Below, piece after piece: positions 62,216 to 64,000 of a stretch of DNA of 64,000 nucleotides; the stretch's first letter is position 1, and each line of letters opens with the position of its first letter. The notes under the pieces are model-generated. The model ran no database searches, was not told where the DNA came from, and was given only the letters and a program-made list of their open reading frames with translations. The DNA is from an uncultured Prevotella sp. GTDB lineage: Bacteria > Bacteroidota > Bacteroidia > Bacteroidales > Bacteroidaceae. Position numbers and translations under genes: made by a program. The stretch covers positions 21,377 through 85,376 of the forward strand of contig CAJODL010000004.1 of the NCBI GenBank assembly GCA_905233165.1, written 5' to 3'.

Positions 62216-62356
62216 AAACGCGAAAAACTTATTTTTTGAATACTAAAACTCTCAACTCCATACTTTAAAACTGACTATAAACTCTAAACTCTAAACTTTA
62301 AACTTTATTCCGTGTACGCACACAGGAAGAAAAAGTGAACTTTTTTTACAGTTTTT

Positions 62357-62388
62357 TTTGTGCGATTTAAAATTTATTCTTAACTTTG
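62357..62388 (+). promoter_or_regulatory. Promoter of RNA B and the LRR gene
   Basis: TTTG (62357-62360), 20 nt, TAACTTTG (62381-62388), an exact Bacteroidetes consensus. Transcription should start near 62395. Confidence 0.82.
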
Positions 62389-62394
62389 CAGCGC

Positions 62395-62689
62395 CTGCAT
62401 ATTCATACAAGCTGCGTGCAGCGGAAATGAATAACAGGTGCATTTTATTGGAAAAGCGTTTATCTTACGCTTTGTCTTTGGTAGACCGAATCTAGCAAAT
62501 TCAATCACAGTCAAAGAGCAAAGCAACGATAGATGCCTATTAGGGTGTTATAAATAGCCTACGTCCGAAGGGATAGGGGTATATTATACACATCGGCGTG
62601 GGCTTCTGCGTTGCTCGTTCTACTGTGAATGGCAATGCTAGAGCCTAGGTCTGCGGGACGAGTAACAGGTACAGTTGCCCCGCTTTTTT
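62395..62689 (+). ncRNA. Candidate structured RNA or leader, about 295 nt (RNA B)
   Basis: A 5' hairpin includes TATTCAT/ATGAATA around GCTGC/GCAGC, then AAAGCGT/ACGCTTT. A long bulged stem follows: AGACC (62483-62487) with GGTCT (62648-62652), TCTAGCA (62491-62497) with TGCTAGA (62636-62642), TCACAG (62505-62510) with CTGTGA (62623-62628), AGCAACG (62522-62528) with CGTTGCT (62609-62615), and CCTACGTCCGA with TCGGCGTGGG. It ends with a GCGGG/CCCGC stem (62653-62683) and T6 (62684-62689). The long bulged rod recalls 6S RNA in outline, but I cannot confirm that. It could instead be an attenuated leader of the LRR gene 127 nt further on. Confidence 0.6.
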
Positions 62690-62816
62690 CATGCCTAATG
62701 CTATCACCTCTTTGAAGTACTACTGTCTCTGTTTGGGCTACTGCGAGACAATAAAACTACCATGAGTTAAAGGTAAGTAAATTCTATTTGTCAAATAGCT
62801 TAAACATTATATCATC

Positions 62817-64000
62817 ATGAAAAAAATCATTACATTACTTTTTCTGGCACTATTGCCGCTATTAGCATGTCGTGCAACATTGATTGACGGCATCAATTAC
62901 AGTCTTAATTCAAGCACTAAAGAGGCCGTAGTTATATTAAACAGTTCTAAATATACTGGCAGTATAGTAATTCCCGAGAAAGTTGTGTACAATGATGTAA
63001 CATATAGTGTGACATCTATTGGTAACAAAACTTTTTATAATTGTACAAATCTCGCATCTGTTACAATTCCCAACACTGTGACAACCATAGAAAGCTGGGC
63101 TTTCTATGGTTGCTCTGGTCTCACCTCAATTGAAATTCCAAATAGTGTGGAATCAATGGGCAGTAGTGCTTTCTATGGTTGCACTGGTGAACTCACCATC
63201 AATTGTAATATTCCTTCTACATCAGAGTATTACAAAGGTGCATTTTACTATTCAAAATTCAGTTCTATTAAGATAACTGAAGGTGTTGATTCTATTGGAG
63301 ACTATGCTTTTTGTTATAGTGACATGACATCTATCGTTATCCCCCAAAGCATGACATATATAGGTAATGGAGCTTTTAGGAATTGCTCAGGTCTTACCTC
63401 TGTTATAGTCCCCAACAGCGTAAAATCAATTGGTAGTTTGGCATTCTATGAATGTTCTGGACTTACATCAATTACCATTCCCAATAGTGTGACATATATA
63501 GGTAATGAAGCTTTTAGGAATTGCTCTGGTCTCGCTTCTATTGAAATTCCCAATAGTGTGATATATATTGGAAGTCGTGCTTTCTCTGGCTGCTCTGGTC
63601 TCGCTTCTATTGAAATTCCAAACGGTGTGACATCCATAGGAGAGTATGCTTTCGCCGGTTGCACAGGTCTTACCTCTGTTGAAATTCCAAAAAGTGTGAC
63701 ATCCATCGGTAGTAGCGCTTTCTACGGTTGTATTGGTAAACTAATTGTCAATTGTAATATTCCTAATAAGGGCACATTTGCTAATTCCAAATTCAGCTCT
63801 ATTAAGATTGCTGATGGTGTAGACTCTATAGGAATCGAAGTTTTCGAAAATTATTCAAGTCTAAAGTCCGTTACCATAGGAAATAGTGTGACATACATAG
63901 GGATGTATGCTTTCTCTGGCTGCACAGGTGACCTCACAGTTAATTGCAACATACCTTCTGCATCATCATCAATTTATGGCGCATTTTACAACTCAAAATT
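62817..64000 (+). CDS. BspA-like LRR_5 surface protein, partial (runs off the window)
   Basis: The ORF starts MKKIITLLFLALLPLLACRA, a signal peptide like that of the giant LRR protein at 10758-15308, and is open to the window end (at least 394 residues). The mature start (TLIDGINYSLNSSTKEAVVI) also resembles that protein. Repeats of 23-24 residues follow the pattern SVTIPNSVTxIGxxAFxxCSGL, interrupted three times by a distinct unit (LTINCNIPS, then FYYSKFSSIKI). The 3' end and any C-terminal domain are not seen. It is preceded by RNA B. Confidence 0.88.
   Translation, partial: MKKIITLLFLALLPLLACRATLIDGINYSLNSSTKEAVVILNSSKYTGSIVIPEKVVYNDVTYSVTSIGNKTFYNCTNLASVTIPNTVTTIESWAFYGCSGLTSIEIPNSVESMGSSAFYGCTGELTINCNIPSTSEYYKGAFYYSKFSSIKITEGVDSIGDYAFCYSDMTSIVIPQSMTYIGNGAFRNCSGLTSVIVPNSVKSIGSLAFYECSGLTSITIPNSVTYIGNEAFRNCSGLASIEIPNSVIYIGSRAFSGCSGLASIEIPNGVTSIGEYAFAGCTGLTSVEIPKSVTSIGSSAFYGCIGKLIVNCNIPNKGTFANSKFSSIKIADGVDSIGIEVFENYSSLKSVTIGNSVTYIGMYAFSGCTGDLTVNCNIPSASSSIYGAFYNSK

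Noticed and set aside
62500..62690. Firm call of RNA B as 6S RNA
   Set aside because: The long bulged rod fits in outline, but I could not identify the conserved central bubble sequence, and the RNA directly precedes a gene, so I left it as an unassigned structured RNA.
63446..63706. Minus-strand ORF with VTLLGIS-type repeats
   Set aside because: It is the antisense shadow of the partial LRR gene at 62817-64000.
1..64000. tRNA, rRNA, insertion sequences or prophage genes
   Set aside because: I looked for tRNA T-arm motifs, transposase and integrase motifs and terminal inverted repeats and found none that hold up.

Overview
The window looks like a chromosome segment from a Bacteroidales bacterium, most probably Prevotella or a close relative. 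Three things support this. Start sites carry the Bacteroidetes-type promoter (TTTG, 19-20 nt, TAnnTTTG) at many positions. Several families are typical of the order: DUF4924, DUF5715, DUF6261, TamL/TamB, BspA-like LRR_5 surface proteins, and an SSS-type arabinose operon. Ribosome binding sites are weak and intergenic spacers are full of short minisatellite-like repeats. I see no tRNA, rRNA, CRISPR array, prophage or transposase.

Layout. (1) 45-7221, minus strand: a housekeeping operon phoH-purC-menG-aroE-ABC-F-metA-pyrH, driven from a clear promoter at 7233-7264. (2) 7322-9491: a DUF5715-like protein, then a DUF6266-like protein with a repeat array in its leader. (3) 9812-17503, minus: a giant LRR_5/dockerin-like surface protein with a downstream HExxH-containing protein, a smaller secreted half-dockerin protein, and a small RelE/ParE-type toxin-antitoxin pair. 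(4) 17712-29428, minus: trpS, a GH13 amylase, fabD, trpF, and a TamL-like/TamB pair. A second TamL-like protein (29594-31786) diverges from tamB. (5) 31930-33198: a DUF6261 gene with a five-unit hairpin array in its leader. (6) 33343-34908: a secreted GH43-CBM enzyme. (7) 35046-43291, minus: an apparent operon of a zinc-ribbon membrane protein, recJ, a short recQ, LysE, DUF4924, prfC and a FolK-TPR fusion. (8) 43495-49912, minus: four secreted proteins with LRR, InlB-like, cohesin-like and dockerin-like domains. (9) 49913-51238: 1.3 kb without clear genes but rich in RNA-like structure. (10) 51239-60910, minus: a complete L-arabinose operon, galM-SSS symporter-araD-araA-FGGY kinase-tkt-rpiB, ending in a strong terminator. 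(11) 61413-62099: a PIN toxin-antitoxin pair. (12) 62357-64000: a structured leader or ncRNA followed by another LRR_5 surface protein that runs off the window.

Two patterns may be undescribed. First, the DUF6261 gene and the DUF6266-like gene, 23 kb apart with unrelated cores, share one architecture: a promoter, a tandem-repeat array in the transcribed 5' leader, the ORF, the same C-terminal GDGWEEG tail, and an exact 35-bp palindromic sequence downstream in the same relative orientation. Second, the surface-protein loci (LRR/dockerin type) are preceded by long, highly structured leaders or free-standing RNAs: two related hairpin leaders at 15355-15461 and 16828-16934, a roughly 330-nt RNA at 50162-50490, and a roughly 295-nt RNA at 62395-62689. 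Each has a Bacteroidetes promoter or a terminator-like 3' end, or both.

Metabolically, the region pairs plant-polysaccharide catabolism with cell-surface biology. GH43, GH13 and the arabinose operon feed the pentose phosphate pathway. TamA/TamB-type outer-membrane biogenesis and large secreted LRR/dockerin proteins serve the surface. All functional assignments come from reading motifs in the translated sequence; no database search was run.
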